DNA of 64,000 nucleotides from Paragonimus skrjabini miyazakii (taxonomy: Eukaryota; Platyhelminthes; Trematoda; Plagiorchiida; Troglotrematidae). Both the position numbers and the translations under genes were made by a program. Shown here one piece after another: positions 1 through 14,639 of this stretch (position 1 is its first letter; every line of letters starts with the position of its first letter). The notes under the pieces were generated by a model, which searched no databases, was not told where the DNA came from, and saw nothing but the letters and a program-made list of their open reading frames with translations. The stretch is taken from positions 117,193 through 181,192 of the forward strand of contig JTDE01000162.1 of assembly GCA_014338405.1 (NCBI GenBank), written 5' to 3'.

Positions 1-2344
1 TTTTTCATTCACATGAAGACGTTAGTGTTCCACCATTGTGTGTTTATATGTGATCTTTTATTCACTGGGAACTTTGTACATTTTGTTCCAAAACAAATAA
101 ATTAGCATTTATGGTTAGACTAATTTAATTGCTTGGCCTACTGTAAAGTAAATTTTCAGAGCGCCTTTTAGTGTGCTTGTTTAATGTACACTTGTGATTA
201 CCTTCACAATCATGCAGACACACATACATAATAAAATCTGACACAATAATGATTATGTATTGATCATGTTGTTTTGTATTTTTCACTCGTCACTTGCTGA
301 GTTAGATAATGAATCTTACCATTCAGCCAATGACTACGGTGTTTTTCTTTGCTCTATGGATTGCAATGCACAGCTTACTTGGATGAGTAGGCATTACCAC
401 TGTGGTTACATGCATAAAAACAGAAAACCTGCTTAAATTGTGTGATTACCAGTCTCAGTAATGATGTGACCACTGGGATTGAGCACTTTCCCCAAAAATA
501 TTCAGACCTTGGTTTGCAGAACTGTGAAGTTTCGCACTAATGGCACCGTGAAATACAATAAAAAAATTTTGACAAACGACGACAGGTTATATCTCTGAAC
601 ATTATTCATCAACGCACTTGACCTCAGAATAACAAACAACCGGTAGATCTGAGATGTGCGAATAACGATAAAGGAAGTCGTGAAATCGCTATCATTCTGA
701 AAATGAACTTCTGTCTTTCAAACCAGCAATCTTTTGGAACTTCCACTGCAATGCATTCTAACGTCTATTGTTGATATTCGAGTTTACGCATGTTACCTCC
801 TACCGAACATCTTGACAGTCGCAGTTGTTGGGGTCCATGGGCAAGTTCGGTGGGATTACGTAATTACCTACCTTTTTTCCACCATCAGCGTGTGCGAAGA
901 ATCTAACTGACGAAGTGAGAAGATCTGAATACGTCTAATCCAGGTAACTTTTACTAATTGTGTTTGATAATGCAAACATATGCTCAGAGACATTCCAACC
1001 ACTTTCAACAAGTCAATTTCGTGTCATTTTATTTTTCGTTTACTTGGTGTGCAGAGCTACGTGATGATCAGACCAATTTATGTCAGCATTGCCAATATGC
1101 TGGTCACAGCAATCATAAGATTATTCCGCAGGATCACAATGATCATGGGGTCAAAGTTAGACATACCTCACTAATTCCACAGTCGACGTGCAATTGTAGG
1201 CATCGTACGAATGGTCACTACGGACTACGGTCTGTCATTGCAGACAAATAATGTGACAGAGTTCATAAAAAACCAGGTTAACCAGCCTTCGAGATGGTCT
1301 GAACTAAGACACAATGAAGCATATGTTACATACATACACTGCATAAACGTAACACCCATAGTTTCACAATTGAACCCTGTTTTCCGCTTTATAATCTCCT
1401 GTTCTGTAGTACGCACTTGATAATATGCAGAGAAATTTGCCAGGTCATAAATCGTGCTGGTTTTCGTTTTTGACTGCTCTACTAAAATTTGTTTCGGGAA
1501 AATACTGCTTTACACCCATTGATACGTTGAATGTTGACCTAAAAGTGTAAAATTGTCCTTGCGCAACTACTACAATGTGGTACTCACATGATTTAGCAAA
1601 AGAGGAGAAGACGGCGTTTGTTATTGTATGCACCACGCAACTGACAGACTTATTCCCAACCAAAAGAATGTACGACTTGATATGCCACTAAGAGTGTAGG
1701 TGATCTGCCACTTGTGTGAATGAGATGGGACAGAGATTGTTGCGTTGTTGAGTAGTCTAGCCATATTCAAAGTGAGCACAATCAGTAACATCTTGAAATT
1801 CCAATGTTTGGTTGTAAGAAGAAAACGTCAACAACTAGTTTTATCTGTTGTTTAAAACCATCCAACTGCACTTCATCCTGCCAGTTCAATAACAACAACA
1901 ACAAAAACCATATAATGTCTTTTATACTGTCGGAAACCTTCTGGTACCTTCTTTTGAAAACAACTGTTGTCTTACTAGGTAACCTGTCATAAAAACATCA
2001 TAAACGGATTACTAATAAGCAGTAATAATGGAACTGTTGTGTGTTTTAGATACTCCATTTATTCTCATCTTCATGCATCTTTTGTTGACATACTTCTCTT
2101 TGTTGAATGTCCATGTCTTACTACAAAAACCATTGAGCATAAACAGGGTGTGTACGCTGGTGGTTGACCAAATCTGTCTCCAGATTCGTAGTGTAAATTT
2201 ATGTTGTCGATCATAAAATACACTACTTCAAGTAGCAATTCACTAATTTTCCTATACTTGATAATTCTCTGCAAGAATAAGCATCATACAATGAATTGCC
2301 ATTAAGATCTGTATTCAAGTAAAGTCATGATATTGGTTTATTTA
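1..2344. other. Non-coding stretch, no gene recognised
   Basis: AT-rich sequence with frequent stops in all frames. The longest open runs are under 100 codons, show no recognisable domain, and overlap each other on both strands. The only structured piece is a short AAC-type microsatellite near 1890-1907. Likely intergenic or intronic. Confidence 0.6.
1890..1907 (+). repeat. Short (AAC)n microsatellite
   Basis: About five AAC units in a row, followed by an A-rich tail. No coding frame around it is supported. Confidence 0.7.
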
Positions 2345-2585
2345 CCGATAAAAGTATAACGATTCAGTCGTGACTATTGTGAGGTTAATGGCGCAGTGGT
2401 CAACATGGTTGCCTCTGGTAAAAGTGGCAGGAGTTCTAAACCCGGTCATGGCAAATATATACAATACTGACGAGCTCTATTCAGAACGAAGCTGCAGTCT
2501 AATGCTTCTTTTCGAAAAAAGTCGAATGAAAATTTTATGAGAATTTGACAGTTGCGATTAGTTAGGAATGTTTTGCAATTCGTAT
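2345..2585 (+). repeat. SINE-like repeat, diverged copy 1
   Basis: This segment matches the repeat copies at 24.0-24.7 kb through several blocks in the same order. They are the lead-in ending in TCGTG (about 2356-2372), GTGAGGTTAATGGCGCAGTGG (pol III A-box-like TGGCGCAGTGG at 2389-2399), GTTGCCTC, a decayed B-box around 2431-2443, ACTGACGAGCTCTA, and a distal block similar to GGGAATGCGACAGCTGCGAT near 2540-2565. The A box is intact but the B box is altered, so the copy is old and probably silent. The match was made by eye; I estimate 70-75% identity. Confidence 0.65.
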
Positions 2586-5500
2586 AACAGAAAAAAGACC
2601 GTTTGGACTTATTGTACTTTAATTTTTGCATGCTATTTGTAGGCCAGCGTGTACTCACAAAGTTCTCAGAAAGTGGTTGTGTTAAGCTTTTAGAAACAAT
2701 TGGTTTCACTGTTCAACCAGGTCGATGACAATCACTGGCAGTTATTTGAACCGACTGGTTACAAAAATTTACAGGTATTTCTTAAACACCCGGAGACAAA
2801 CTGTTGAAATTTACGAAGCATACAATCGTCCATAAAGCAGGTTTTTTTTGAATGCGGTTGCAAACAACCTCGTATTTGAAGTATGAAACGTGTTTTTTTG
2901 TAGCTTCATTAAGGACCATCTTAAACAGAAAGTATTATTTTAAATTATGGTTTGATGCAACAGACCAGACTCTCGAATGCTATTGTTTTCGACTAACAAA
3001 TGTGGGATACATCGATCGAATTGGACCGTGTTTTAAACGTGCTGTCTAGTTTGGTAGGGTCAGTTCGGAAGAACAAGCCGGAGTGTATGGCCAGTGATTG
3101 AAGTTTGAGGACGTCATTACTTGTTCAGCCTGGCGCAATCGCTTCTCAGGCACGTTGTATTTAGCTCTTAGGGTGAAAGGTATAAGGAGAGTGAGTATAT
3201 TTCGGAACACATTAGAGTTATTGTTGGTGCAGAAGGCGCTTATAACAGTTCGCTAAAATTGCAGACCTGACCAGAAGGGCGTATTCAACACAAGGTCCCA
3301 AGTACTGCTGTAACCTGAGACCCAAAAGGGGCTGCTTCTGACTTGCTATTCCTGAACAACAAAACTGAACGCAGACGGTGGCAGCATGAAAAGTGATACA
3401 GGTAACCAAAGTTATTCTGTGATACCAGATACGTAGGAGGAAGGCCCACCAAATTCTTCAGCGCTACCTACGCATAGATGTCTGGCTGAACATCAGGTGT
3501 TATTGATTGATAGTAGAGCAAAACTAACAATTCATTGTCAGTCAGTAATTTTGTACCAAGAGAATGTTCGTAAAAGGCCCACCTAACCTATTCACGATAT
3601 CTTCGAGTGTAATTAATGACAGTTTATTCACGATCATCATTCTATCCGTATTTATGTTGCATGATCTCTCAGTGCACACTCATGTACTCAGTTACCTCAA
3701 ATTCAACAATATTACGGTTCGTTTCCTGATTATTGCAAGTGCAGTCTTTAAATAGTGGCTGATGTTACTAATCAGCCAGTTTATCAACATCCCACGTTTG
3801 TAGTAACCTTTGCCACCTGGTAATATATATTTAAATTCTGAATTAAGGTCATGAAACTGATTTCCACTGTGACTAATGTAGGTTTCCATATGAATAGTCT
3901 TTTACCTCAACTAAAGTATTTTCATTCGTCACAAAGATGAAAGTGTGTTAGCAGATTAAAGAACACCTATAAACAATTAATCAAGATATTTATTTGAACA
4001 GAAGTTGCAAAGTGTGTTATAACAAACATTTTTCATGACCTATTCAAATTGTACTGTTTTCTTTGTAATTTACAATCAAAACAACAAGGCCTATTTTATC
4101 GTACTCAATAGAAGAAAGCTTAACGAGTATAGAGTCTGAATTGTCGAGTTGTGGTTGTTTATTAAAAAAGGAAAATAAGGATAGGAAATCTATGAATGGT
4201 TATTTTTCAGTCAGACATAACTGACTAGATGGTTTCTTATAGCAAGTTTGAACAAGACTAATAGATCAACTTTGGCACGAAACTGTAGCCATATTCTGAA
4301 TAGCTGTGAAATCACGTGAACATTACGTTAAGCAGTATAATTTGAATTCGTTAGAACTGATACTTTGTCTTAATGTTGGTGTCCATAAACATCTCTGGTG
4401 CACTACACATTTCCTTCATTCGCCACGGGATGTTTTCTGCTAACTCCTTATGCAACGTGACAATAGGGTGGTGGGTTCTGCAATTCACAGCTGTTCTTTT
4501 GTTAATTCGACGTGGCTTTACCAGTTGTGATCTGACAAAACAGCAATGATTACGACAAGTTGCTCAAGGCTATAGACGTGGATTAACGCTGGGAGAAAAC
4601 TGCACGTGACCAAGCAATTTTCCGTTAATCTCTTCATCGGAGATCACCACAAACAGTTGGTCACAATGAATACTTATTGACTGAAGCCAACAGCGTTTCG
4701 CGTTTTGTTGGTGAACAACTAATCTTTGCAGAAAATTGCCACCTTTTTCCGCACGGTTGCCTTATCTATTTGCCTATCACATAAGAAAATTGTTGCAGTC
4801 AAAGATGAGGGACAAGTGATTTACGGAACTTATATCAAACTAGGATAGCTTTTATACGCTTTCGGCTTTCTTTAATGAAGTTTCTATCACGGAACGATAA
4901 TTTGCAGTCAAGCGGGCAGTTCCGTTAACTGTTGTTTAATTCCATCATGCCGAATATCCCGCTTTTATGAGTTATGCAACCTTCCTATTGCCTGAAATTT
5001 ACCGTAAGTTTGAGATGGCTTGTTGGAGCATAATTTTGCGTCATTTACATAATATAAATTCAAGGACATAGTAGTGTGTAAAAATTCGTTCCCACTTAGC
5101 AGGTTAGATTCACTCAATCCAGTAGTTCAGTACACATTGTCAGTTGTGCTTGGTGACAATATAATAACGAAATCGGCTTCACCATCTGACATGCTTTCCT
5201 GGTAAAATTCGATTAATCTTCCAGCTAAGCTGAATTTAATCGATAAGACCCTAAGGGCGAGCAACTTGTGAACTCTGTCTATGACTCACTGCAGCACACC
5301 GTCAGGAATACTTGAAGATGACGTATTACTCCAGAAAACTTCTAAGTAGGTCGATTATACAACTTTTTGATATATACCTTACCTTTTTAAGGCCACTTCA
5401 GCCATCTCTTTGTTTCGACAGTCTATCCAGATTGATTTGTATCACAACTACGAAGAAGTAATCTTTCCACGTAAAGGTAATCTCAGAATAATTAAGCTGT

Positions 5501-8500
5501 TTAATAGAATGTAACTCACCATGCTTCACTTCGAACAAGTTGAAGAAGTTTAAGTAAAGTATCTGTTGGAAGAATATTTCAAAACCGTTTGAATAGTGAA
5601 GTGAGTTACGTTCAGACAAACTATCAGACTTTGTCTTCACAACATGCAATACTCAGCAAAAAGCGATGAGTAGTTATATTTAAAATTTATCTGTGCACTG
5701 AATGAACGATCTAATCTCCAGTGGTGCCTACTTGAGGAGTAATGAAAATCAAGAGAATGCCGGTTCGACTTCTGTTCAGAGTGCCATCCAGTAGGCTTGC
5801 CATTCTGAGTGCTAACACACTTTTACAGCCAGTAATTTCACATTCATAGTGAATGTGGTTGCAAGGTCACCACTGGTACAATCCAAGAGGTGTGTACTGT
5901 TGTTAAACTCTTGAAGGAATCAGTTTTACGACTGCGATCGAAATAGTTTGTAACAAAAACCTCACAGAAGATTTCTAGTCAACCCATCTAGTAGTGCCCA
6001 CCAAATTGTGAGCTTGTTGAGTGTATAATGAGGTAACACGGTATATGGGCAGTTGTTGCTGAGTGTACACTTCGGATTGTTGTGTTTTATTTATTATTTT
6101 TAACGCTACATTCCTCAGTTTATCCAATCGTAAAAGCTATCTTTCAAAAGTTCCTCACACACTCCAATAAAGCATGACAAAAATTGAACTTATCGTTACT
6201 TGCGTTGAAAACTTTTTGAATTTGTGTCTGTCTACCTGGCTAGGATGTCCAGACAGACAAAAGTTGCTTGTCACTGATCGTTAAATAATAACCATCACAT
6301 TTCCAAGTACCTCTTCATATGTTTAATTCATCTCGCAAGATGGTGAACAAACATTATGAATCAGTTATGATTTCATAAGTAGTTGACCAACTGCTTGTGA
6401 GTGTATTGTGTTTATTTACAAAGTTTCGGTTATTAGAATATGTGAACAAAAGTCCATGCATCTTCAAAATTCATGGTTACGTGCTATTTAACAGCACTTT
6501 TAATGACAAACCTCTTGACTAAAAATTATAGTCCTGGCGAAGTATGTCGACAAAGATTACGTAAGACAAAAATCCATGCATGGTTCGTAAAAACGGTCAT
6601 TCACATTCATAACTTGAATTGTTTTTCCTGTACTGAGGTGATAATCCATTATCAATAGCGAGTACTTATCGCTTATGAGTTTATCCGACAGTTTGTCTGA
6701 CAGAAAGAAATCCATCTGAAAGCTTGAAATTATGGAACGGTGAGAACAAATATTCACACCCGACAAGTGAATTTGTCGATCAACCGAAGCTAATGACTAA
6801 ACTCATTCACACGTGAATGAAAATGGACGTGTGTCGAGGTTACAAAATAGTGCAAAGTTGATTTCATCACAGAACTGATGAATATGTCAAAAGGTTTGAA
6901 AATATCTTCCCTGGAGCAAACAGGATGATCTTATATATGATGGAAAACACTCAATGATGCTGTGGTTTAAGTAAAATAATGGAATGTAGATAAGTATCCG
7001 AGAGTGCATTGCTGAGTTAAATTAATGCACATCTTGAATTCGAAAGTGTTCACACAATTGGTAAACGAAATTAATTCTTCAGGACTGTAGAAGGATTATG
7101 AGTTTGACAAATCTGGATGAACTACTCTACTGAATATGCAATCTAGGTGACGACCAGCGTCAATTCTTGGGACCTGTTTGCCTAAGATTAACTCATTTTG
7201 CCCTGATGATTTACTCGCTTATCGTCGACGTTCACTTTATGGTGAGTCAAATTAAAACGAATACACACATCGAAAATTGTTAACACTTAGGGTTTCGCTT
7301 GTCGGTTATTAAAGCAAAACTACAATCTTCTTGCTGAAAGTGCACACATCAGCAACAGATGAACGGACCAATCAGATGACTCTAGTGGTTCGCGTATCAG
7401 TGATGAGATCAGGTCCAGGTTGACAAGATTGTTTGCGTCGATGTCTTTTGTGCACAAACTACTGGTCAACAATGTCAGATTACCGTCATTTCACTGTTTA
7501 CCTGCAGTTTCCGTTAACAAGTACGCAACAATGTGTTGAACAGTTGGACGGGACCAATTGGGCTGCTGTTTGCTAAGGTGTGTCTGGCGATCAGTGAGCT
7601 AGGCTCTCCGTGATCACCATAGGCTCAGTGCACTATACCTGATAATAAATTAGGAATAGACTTCGTCACAGGTTGTTACAAGCACCAAACGGTTCCAACT
7701 GCGTAGCCTGCAAGTCTGTGTGAATTGCAAATGAACTGGTATACCACATGACAGACAGGTTATTCGTGTTAGTATGTAACACCTCAGTGAACAGCCAACA
7801 TTTGTTGCATAGCGGAACGAGTAACTGGTGCTACAATATATGGCTAAGGTTGTTGGTTAGATAGTCAACTTTGAAATGTAGTTGCAGGGATATGTTTCCT
7901 TCTTCTGCACTGTGGCTTGCCGCTTTTGGATATTCGTGAACATTTCCGGATATACATTATTTACCAGAATCTCTCTAAGAAGTATTTCTATCGTCTCCAG
8001 TCTATCTGTTATGCATAGGTTTCCCTAATTGTAAAATAAAATTCTCATTAATCCCCACTTCTAGGCAATCAGTGCGAGGCTAAACAAATGCAAATACTGT
8101 CCACATCTTGCAGACATTAGACAAATACACTGCCACGCCGTATGATCCCAACATCTGGTGATAAGGATGTCTCAGAGCAAACAATTGTTGATCGCCACGT
8201 TATAGTACTCAGTTAAGTTGAAGTGAATTTAGTTTAGTTCCTCATGGAGTATGACAGAAATCGTTTGTTGGCAAACAATAGAGTACTATCCACATTTTAC
8301 TTGCAAAGCAACAGATGAGAACACAATAACCTAAATAGTTTCCAAGTACTATCAACAATATATCTACCGAAAAATCTGACTTAACCAGTAGGCGACTATC
8401 AAGCAGCAACCATGAATATTTTCAGCAAATGATGAGAATCGGTGCAAAACAACCCACGATTACTTGTAATCATACGATAGCTTTAAAGAACATAACAGAA

Positions 8501-11500
8501 ACAGACATATCGAGGATCCACGAGATCCTGTTTGGCCGTGGTCGTCATGAATTTGACGGAGTCAAACCACGAGATCGGTCTAACCGATTCACTCAAGTCA
8601 ATCTGTCGACTATGTGGGATACAACCGATGCAGGTCAACTGCAGGGGCTACTGCAGTTCGTCTACACTCACCACCAATGTGTGCCCAAAAACAGCTAGTC
8701 AAAACACTGAAGCTTCCTTAGCCGTGTAAGCAAACCCAGGATAGAATGACTGCATATATGTGACGCTTGTCCTGCGGGCTTCCTACGGCTCATGCGATCA
8801 GTTTTATGTTACTAAGTGTCAGGACTCAAACTAGACAGACACTACTGACTGTCATCCCTTTCCCAGTAGTATGTTATTTATCACCCCCCATCGAACCCAT
8901 ATAGCTGTGTTGTATTCAACCAAATGATGAAACATCGACAACGAGGTTGTTTACTACGCGTCTCTTCGCGTGAATATATCGGTCCTATTCAAAGTATCTA
9001 TCCCGACGTTTGCAAAACGTTTTTTTCAAACTCAATCTCTGAACGAATGTAGATAGTGGTTAAGCATTGAGGACAGATTAGAGCGATTGAGCCAACCATC
9101 AGTTTTAGAGGTTTTATAGATGTGTTATGGTGTCTGGTTTGATATAGACACAAACCGGTAGTTGTTTGCAAGTGCTACCTTTTTGCTGGCACCAGTTTTT
9201 ATTCCTTCAACGTTATAAATACTTCAACAGCATTTCCACTAGCTAAATATAGTTGTATTTCAAGTCCACGTGCTTATGCACACAGTGGTTTGCTATTTTG
9301 TTTTAAATAAACACACTGGCCAACATTGATTCATCCGATCCATTTGTTTCAGTTTTCACAGTTAGAACATAATTAATAGACAGTGCATGAGATACGAGCG
9401 TCGGAAAGTTGCAAGAGGATATCTCTATTTTTTCCACCGAATAACAGAGCTATAACACTATCGCACACACAGGATACTATGTTTGCTGTCATGTCAGTTA
9501 TTGTACTGTTGGCGACACACGGGAAGAATGTTTAATGTAACGACAGCTGTTAAGTTTACCAAAAGCAATGTCTAGTCATTACAGACCCGACTGGCAGTTT
9601 GCGCAGTTTTATGTGACTACGAATAGTGGCTGCACAAAGACTGTACATTTTGAAACCTTTTTAGTGTGCTTCTTTTTGTAACGTTGCACATAAGGCTAAT
9701 CCTAGTCATCCCATCCAAAACAATACCGTAACCTTTCAGTTTAACTCTGGGTGGTGGAACTTGCTGTTAATCAACTGAATAAACGGCTGATTTTGCATGG
9801 AGGTCTTCCTGTGCTACACATTACATATTGAAAGGGATGTCTGCAATGTTGGTTTGTGAATTGAATTAAATTTTTCTCTACGTTAGCCGACTATCATAAG
9901 AAGATTTAAGCAAAGGAATTTGATTACAGAACTTCTTGACCACCTTGTAACCTAGGTACGTTCACTGGAGGCAAATTGAGAAGATGAGCATCCAACTTTC
10001 GACTAAATGCGTTGATTATCAACTAACATATTTTGAAACCTGTTTCATAGCAAATAACCGCAATTGCTTCTACAATGGTCATGTTAGAAGGACAGCAAGG
10101 AGTTGTGTGTTGCGGGATGCCGATCTTTCAAAGTCAACTTGCCAACTGATTTCTGTGTACATGTATATACATATAAACGTAAGCACTGTCTGATCGGAAA
10201 AAAAAGAGCTTCATATAACAACAGGTCAGGGTAGTTTGAGTTGCTATTTTGAGTGTTTGTGCGGAACAAAAATTTTCTATGGATAATATAATTTAACAGA
10301 CTGCCAAGAGTATAGGGTAAACGCTAAATAACCTTGAAGAGGCTGAGTTAGTGTTGCGGCTAATTATGAAGCAGTGCTTCCGGATTTTCCTGTTTGCCCG
10401 ACTGTAGAATTGACAACCCATGTTCTTCATTAAAACGACCGATCTGAAATATGTTGGACCAACCGTTGATGCAGACGTTAACTATTTTTACCAGACTAAT
10501 TGTCATCGCAAAGGCAGACAAACTGATGGATATGGTCACGTGATAGAACGGTTGGATGGATATTTATTCACCTCATGTCAAACTTACTTCCCTGTTTTTA
10601 AACAAAACACAATCAAGTGTCAGACTGTTTGCCGTCCAACATTGATTAAATGCGTGTGAAACACAACAGTAATTAGAGTATTTTCACGAAACTGATTTGC
10701 TTAGAAGAGTCACCGCTATGGGTACTGCACACATTATCGATCTACATGTTGCATTTGAATAAGGATTAGATTGCCCAGGTGTTTGATCAGTCCCAGTACC
10801 AAGCCATATTCCCCTGTGACTACTATTCAGATTACCTCTTCACCTTGGTTTTGGTTATGTGGCTTACTATCTCCATTGTTATTGTGCCAAGATTGATATC
10901 ATGCACATGGGTGTTTTTCTCTTCAATCAAACACCTTACAGGATGAATTCCAACTGTCGCCCTATCCAGTATGTCAGTTTGATCCAAATACTTCACACCC
11001 AAGTTTGTTCGTCAAAGTTTAGAGCAAGGCTGCACTTTGTTATTTTGATTAAAAACATTCCGGACTCAAAATTGAGAACAAATATGGATTTGAACTTGTT
11101 TTATGGAATTCAACAAAGATATGCAATAACTACACCTGGTGCAACAACCGATTATTTGGTTCCAATATAATATTAGTGTTTTATCGAGTTACATTTCGCA
11201 TTTTTGATAAATTGTTGAAGCGGCAGTAAGAAGTAAATAACTTTGTAAATGCTATTTTAATATTCCACTGATTATTACTTATAGATTGGTAATTTTCCAA
11301 ACATTTATTGGCACTGAGAGAAAACGTTTTTATATCAAATTTGTTAGAAGTGATCAATACGGTGATTCCTCAGTGATTGTTTTGGTCGACAGTGCTCGGC
11401 TAAATCATCTCCCACCTTGCAATTAAATGACCTTGATGAATCATCACGCAATAACACCTGGTTTATTAAAAAAATTGGCATAAAGAATAATAATTTTTTT

Positions 11501-14171
11501 CCGAAGATTAAATAAACTGCTCGTGCCTAGATGCTGGCTGAAGTTAACAAGGTGTGACTATATACAAAATTTAATGAATGAATTGGATGAGAACATAAAT
11601 ACGTTTACATAATCAGAAATAATGGTGTAGTTTACAGTCGAATCAGACTTACAGGAACGGTTTTATGAAATCATAATGCACATTATACAGTAATGATCTT
11701 CAGACGTTAGAACTAAATTTGTAATATATGGATCATGGCTGTCTCAGATTACACCAAATATTAAAGCTATACACACCTGGAATAATTCCGTTTGAAAGTA
11801 GTCTCACAATATTTCGATCACCAAACAATTACTTACGATATAGCAAATGGCCTAGTAAAAAGCCGTAGGACTTTTGACGGTTACGGGCACTGGAAAGCAA
11901 CTGTTAACAAACGAGGGCAGACTAGTTTCTTATTCCAACTCACGATCTTGAGGTACACACGAGCTAGGCTAGCTCTCATTGACTTTACACCCAAATTGTC
12001 TCGAGAAAATTAATTTCCTATTCAAATCTTTTAACTCGAGACAACATCCGTTGTTCACTGAACCTAAATAATCGTTCAAACCATACTGAAATACTTTACT
12101 TTGCCTAACTTTTCCGTCAAAATTTTCCCCAGTCTATAAAGTGTGTTTCTTTGTTGGGTATGATTTTAGTAATAAAACGGAACTTCACATTTTGTAACAA
12201 CTGTACAACCTTGAAATGTCTAGCCTACTACCGAACGCAAATAGCCCAGTTATAAGTAACCACTCAATATCATTTGAATTCAAATATAGTACACTGTAAA
12301 GGTGAACACTTTGCAATCCAATCGATTAACTTTTTCTGCGAAAAACCTGTTACAATCATGTTGATTAGTATCCATGTTTATAACTCAATATTTGTACTCC
12401 CATTTTTGCCATTCTAATCCTATCACTCTGATAAAAATGTTAATTTCGTCACACCAGCTTCTTTACTCTTTGTTTTAATTCAATGATTGCTAATAAATCA
12501 TCAGTTCATTTACCATTAGTTAGTAAAAATATATCCGCTCCTCTAGGGAGGCACACTGGCGCCAAAGCTGATGGAGATACTACCAACTCATCAACAGAGC
12601 GAAACAGCATTTCACATACAAATTCTTCCGCTCATATTATCAAAATTTTCTTCTTATGCCAAGCAGTGCTAACAATGGAGTTTAAGGTGGAACCTGGCAT
12701 TCATGTGTACTAGTGATCTATCTGAGCAAGTTTAAAACCGATTGGTGATATTAACAGATTGATTCACTATTCTGTCAGATTCAAAGTCTAACGAACTATA
12801 AGAAGCATTACTATATAGTCTGTCCTACAAAACAAGATTTTCAACCTCATTGCGTTAGACACCCAATCAATTGATTTTTGTTAAACTGGAATTGTATTAT
12901 TGTGCATAGGTTATGCAGACAAACAACAGTTGAGGCAATAAAATCTTTCCAGAATATATATATCATATTTAGGCTATCTTGTTTCAACTTCAAGCCGTAA
13001 ATTTTTCAGCATATAGCTCTGTCGTTCTTTTTTTCTGTCTGTACTGATGGAACCCCAACAATCGCGGAAGCAATCAGTCCACTTCAGACGAATTGACACT
13101 GGCGATACTGTGATGACTGGCTAGAGACTACTTAACAGCCATTACGACGAAAAAACCGTAACCCGCTCTCACCAACATGGGGTATATTGAATTACTGTTT
13201 ATCAATGATCTTTTATGTAATGTAAACTTTGGCGGATTGATCTTTCGGATTTGCCGTATGTACACGAAAGTGATCTCGGATATTAACTTCTGAGACGAAT
13301 TGTCCTTTCTGAATAGGGAGGAAGAAGATGCCAAGCTCGAGATGGAACTGTGAAATTTGGTTGTCAGGCGAATAAATATCTTCTAGTAAATCATTTCCCC
13401 TTTTGATATCCATAAGTCATAACACTGTTATAGCTTTCAATGTGGTCGGCTCCGTTTGACCAGCTACCGCTGGTTTAAGTTAACGGTACATTTTGCTTAA
13501 ACAGAGAAACTGATCCAATTCCCTTATTACGTGAGTATTGTATCGTGTGATTTGGTGTGATAACAGCTCAAGGTGTTGGTGTTGCATGCCTCAGAGAGGG
13601 TTAGCTTCTAGTCACTGATATTTACTTTCCGCAAAACATTAACCAAGATCAAGTTGTTATTTGACATATAGACTTAATAATCTAGAATTAGTGTAAACCA
13701 ACAGTGGAACATTCAAGAAGTCGAGTCAACCTTACTTCACGCCATTCACTAGTTATATAGTTAAAGACAACCAGTAATGCATACTCTTTTCAAGACCTAG
13801 AGTTAAACTCACGCCTAGCTATTCACGAAATATCAGTGATGATCACTGCGTCACAAATCAAACAGAAGGCTAGAGCAACTGAACTTTACGGTGGTGAGTT
13901 CTTGTTATCAGTATGTATACCACAGTCCGGCCTCAAAACAATGTCTTGCGTGAAAACATAAATTAACGGTGAAAAACTCAAGAAGAAATGAGAATATTTT
14001 AGTTCCCGAACATGATAAAAATGTTGGTAAATTGATGTTCAATAAAGCAGACAACATTATCAAAATGTACATCATACTAAAAGATTAGACCAAGTTTCGG
14101 AAAATGGACGGTTAAAGATGTGAAACATCCCAAGTCGAAATCCTTACTGTGTTTAAAACAGGACAGAGTTA
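2586..14171. other. Long stretch without recognised genes (possible intron)
   Basis: No protein family was recognised in any frame. Open runs such as 8429-8698 (+), 10859-11170 (+) and 12483-12713 (+) are of a length expected by chance and lack convincing domains. Because the GTPase exon at 15844-16987 reads leftward and is incomplete, part or all of this stretch may be its introns, with short downstream exons that I failed to detect. I searched by eye for the G3, G4 and G5 motifs of RGK/Ras proteins on the minus strand and found none. Confidence 0.45.
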
Positions 14172-14182
14172 TTGATTCGACT

Positions 14183-14488
14183 TCATTTGAAGGAATTCAC
14201 CCAAATAATCCCATGTTTCCCAGGCTTTACGGATAACCCAAAATTTCTAGGTGTGTTACACCACTCAGACAAGTTTTTGACACACGTGAACTCTCCATGG
14301 CGTTCACTGGTAATGTGGTTATCATACAGATTAGCTCCTGTCAGGCGACAACTTTCAAAGCATAGCTTACACGATTCCTGCAATTCTGTGAGTGCATTCA
14401 CAGACAGAAGTTCAGTTGGGAAATTACTAACTTCTGTCAGTGTTCCATTCTTGTTTACCAACGTCCCGTTAAACCGGACCACAGACCA
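14183..14488 (-). CDS. Weak candidate exon, unknown protein
   Basis: A 99-codon open frame on the minus strand, somewhat richer in G+C than its surroundings. It contains four Cys residues, including an SCKLCFESC stretch, two NGT glycosylation-type sequons near its start and a TSERHGEF stretch. There is no ATG; the frame could begin after an AG at the (TA)n tract edge. A 155-codon open frame runs on the opposite strand over the same bases (14172-14639), so the strand is not decided. No family was recognised. The length is within chance expectation, so this is listed only as a place to look. Confidence 0.15.
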   Translation of the reverse strand, partial: WSVVRFNGTLVNKNGTLTEVSNFPTELLSVNALTELQESCKLCFESCRLTGANLYDNHITSERHGEFTCVKNLSEWCNTPRNFGLSVKPGKHGIIWVNSFK

Positions 14489-14490
14489 TC

Positions 14491-14518
14491 TTATATTATA
14501 TATATATATATTTATATC
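14491..14518 (+). repeat. (TA)n microsatellite
   Basis: About 28 bases made almost only of alternating T and A. It lies directly beside the minus-strand open frame at 14183-14488. Confidence 0.85.
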
Positions 14519-14639
14519 TTATATCACCAATAGAGATCAAACGGCCACTTTATCTGTACACTTAGCGTGCACATTAAGTTCAACGAAAGAATTTATCGAC
14601 AAAATGGGATCACCCTTCCGATCACTATTTTTCAGATAA

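Noticed and set aside
8429..8698. 89-codon frame starting with ATG
   Set aside because: No domain, no splice signals I would defend, and ordinary length for chance.
10859..11170. 103-codon plus-strand frame
   Set aside because: Translation looks like AT-rich non-coding DNA (many I, Y, N, L, no motif) and has no supporting signals.
14172..14639. 155-codon open frame on the plus strand
   Set aside because: No ATG near its start, a TA microsatellite runs through it, and a minus-strand frame overlaps. No domain.
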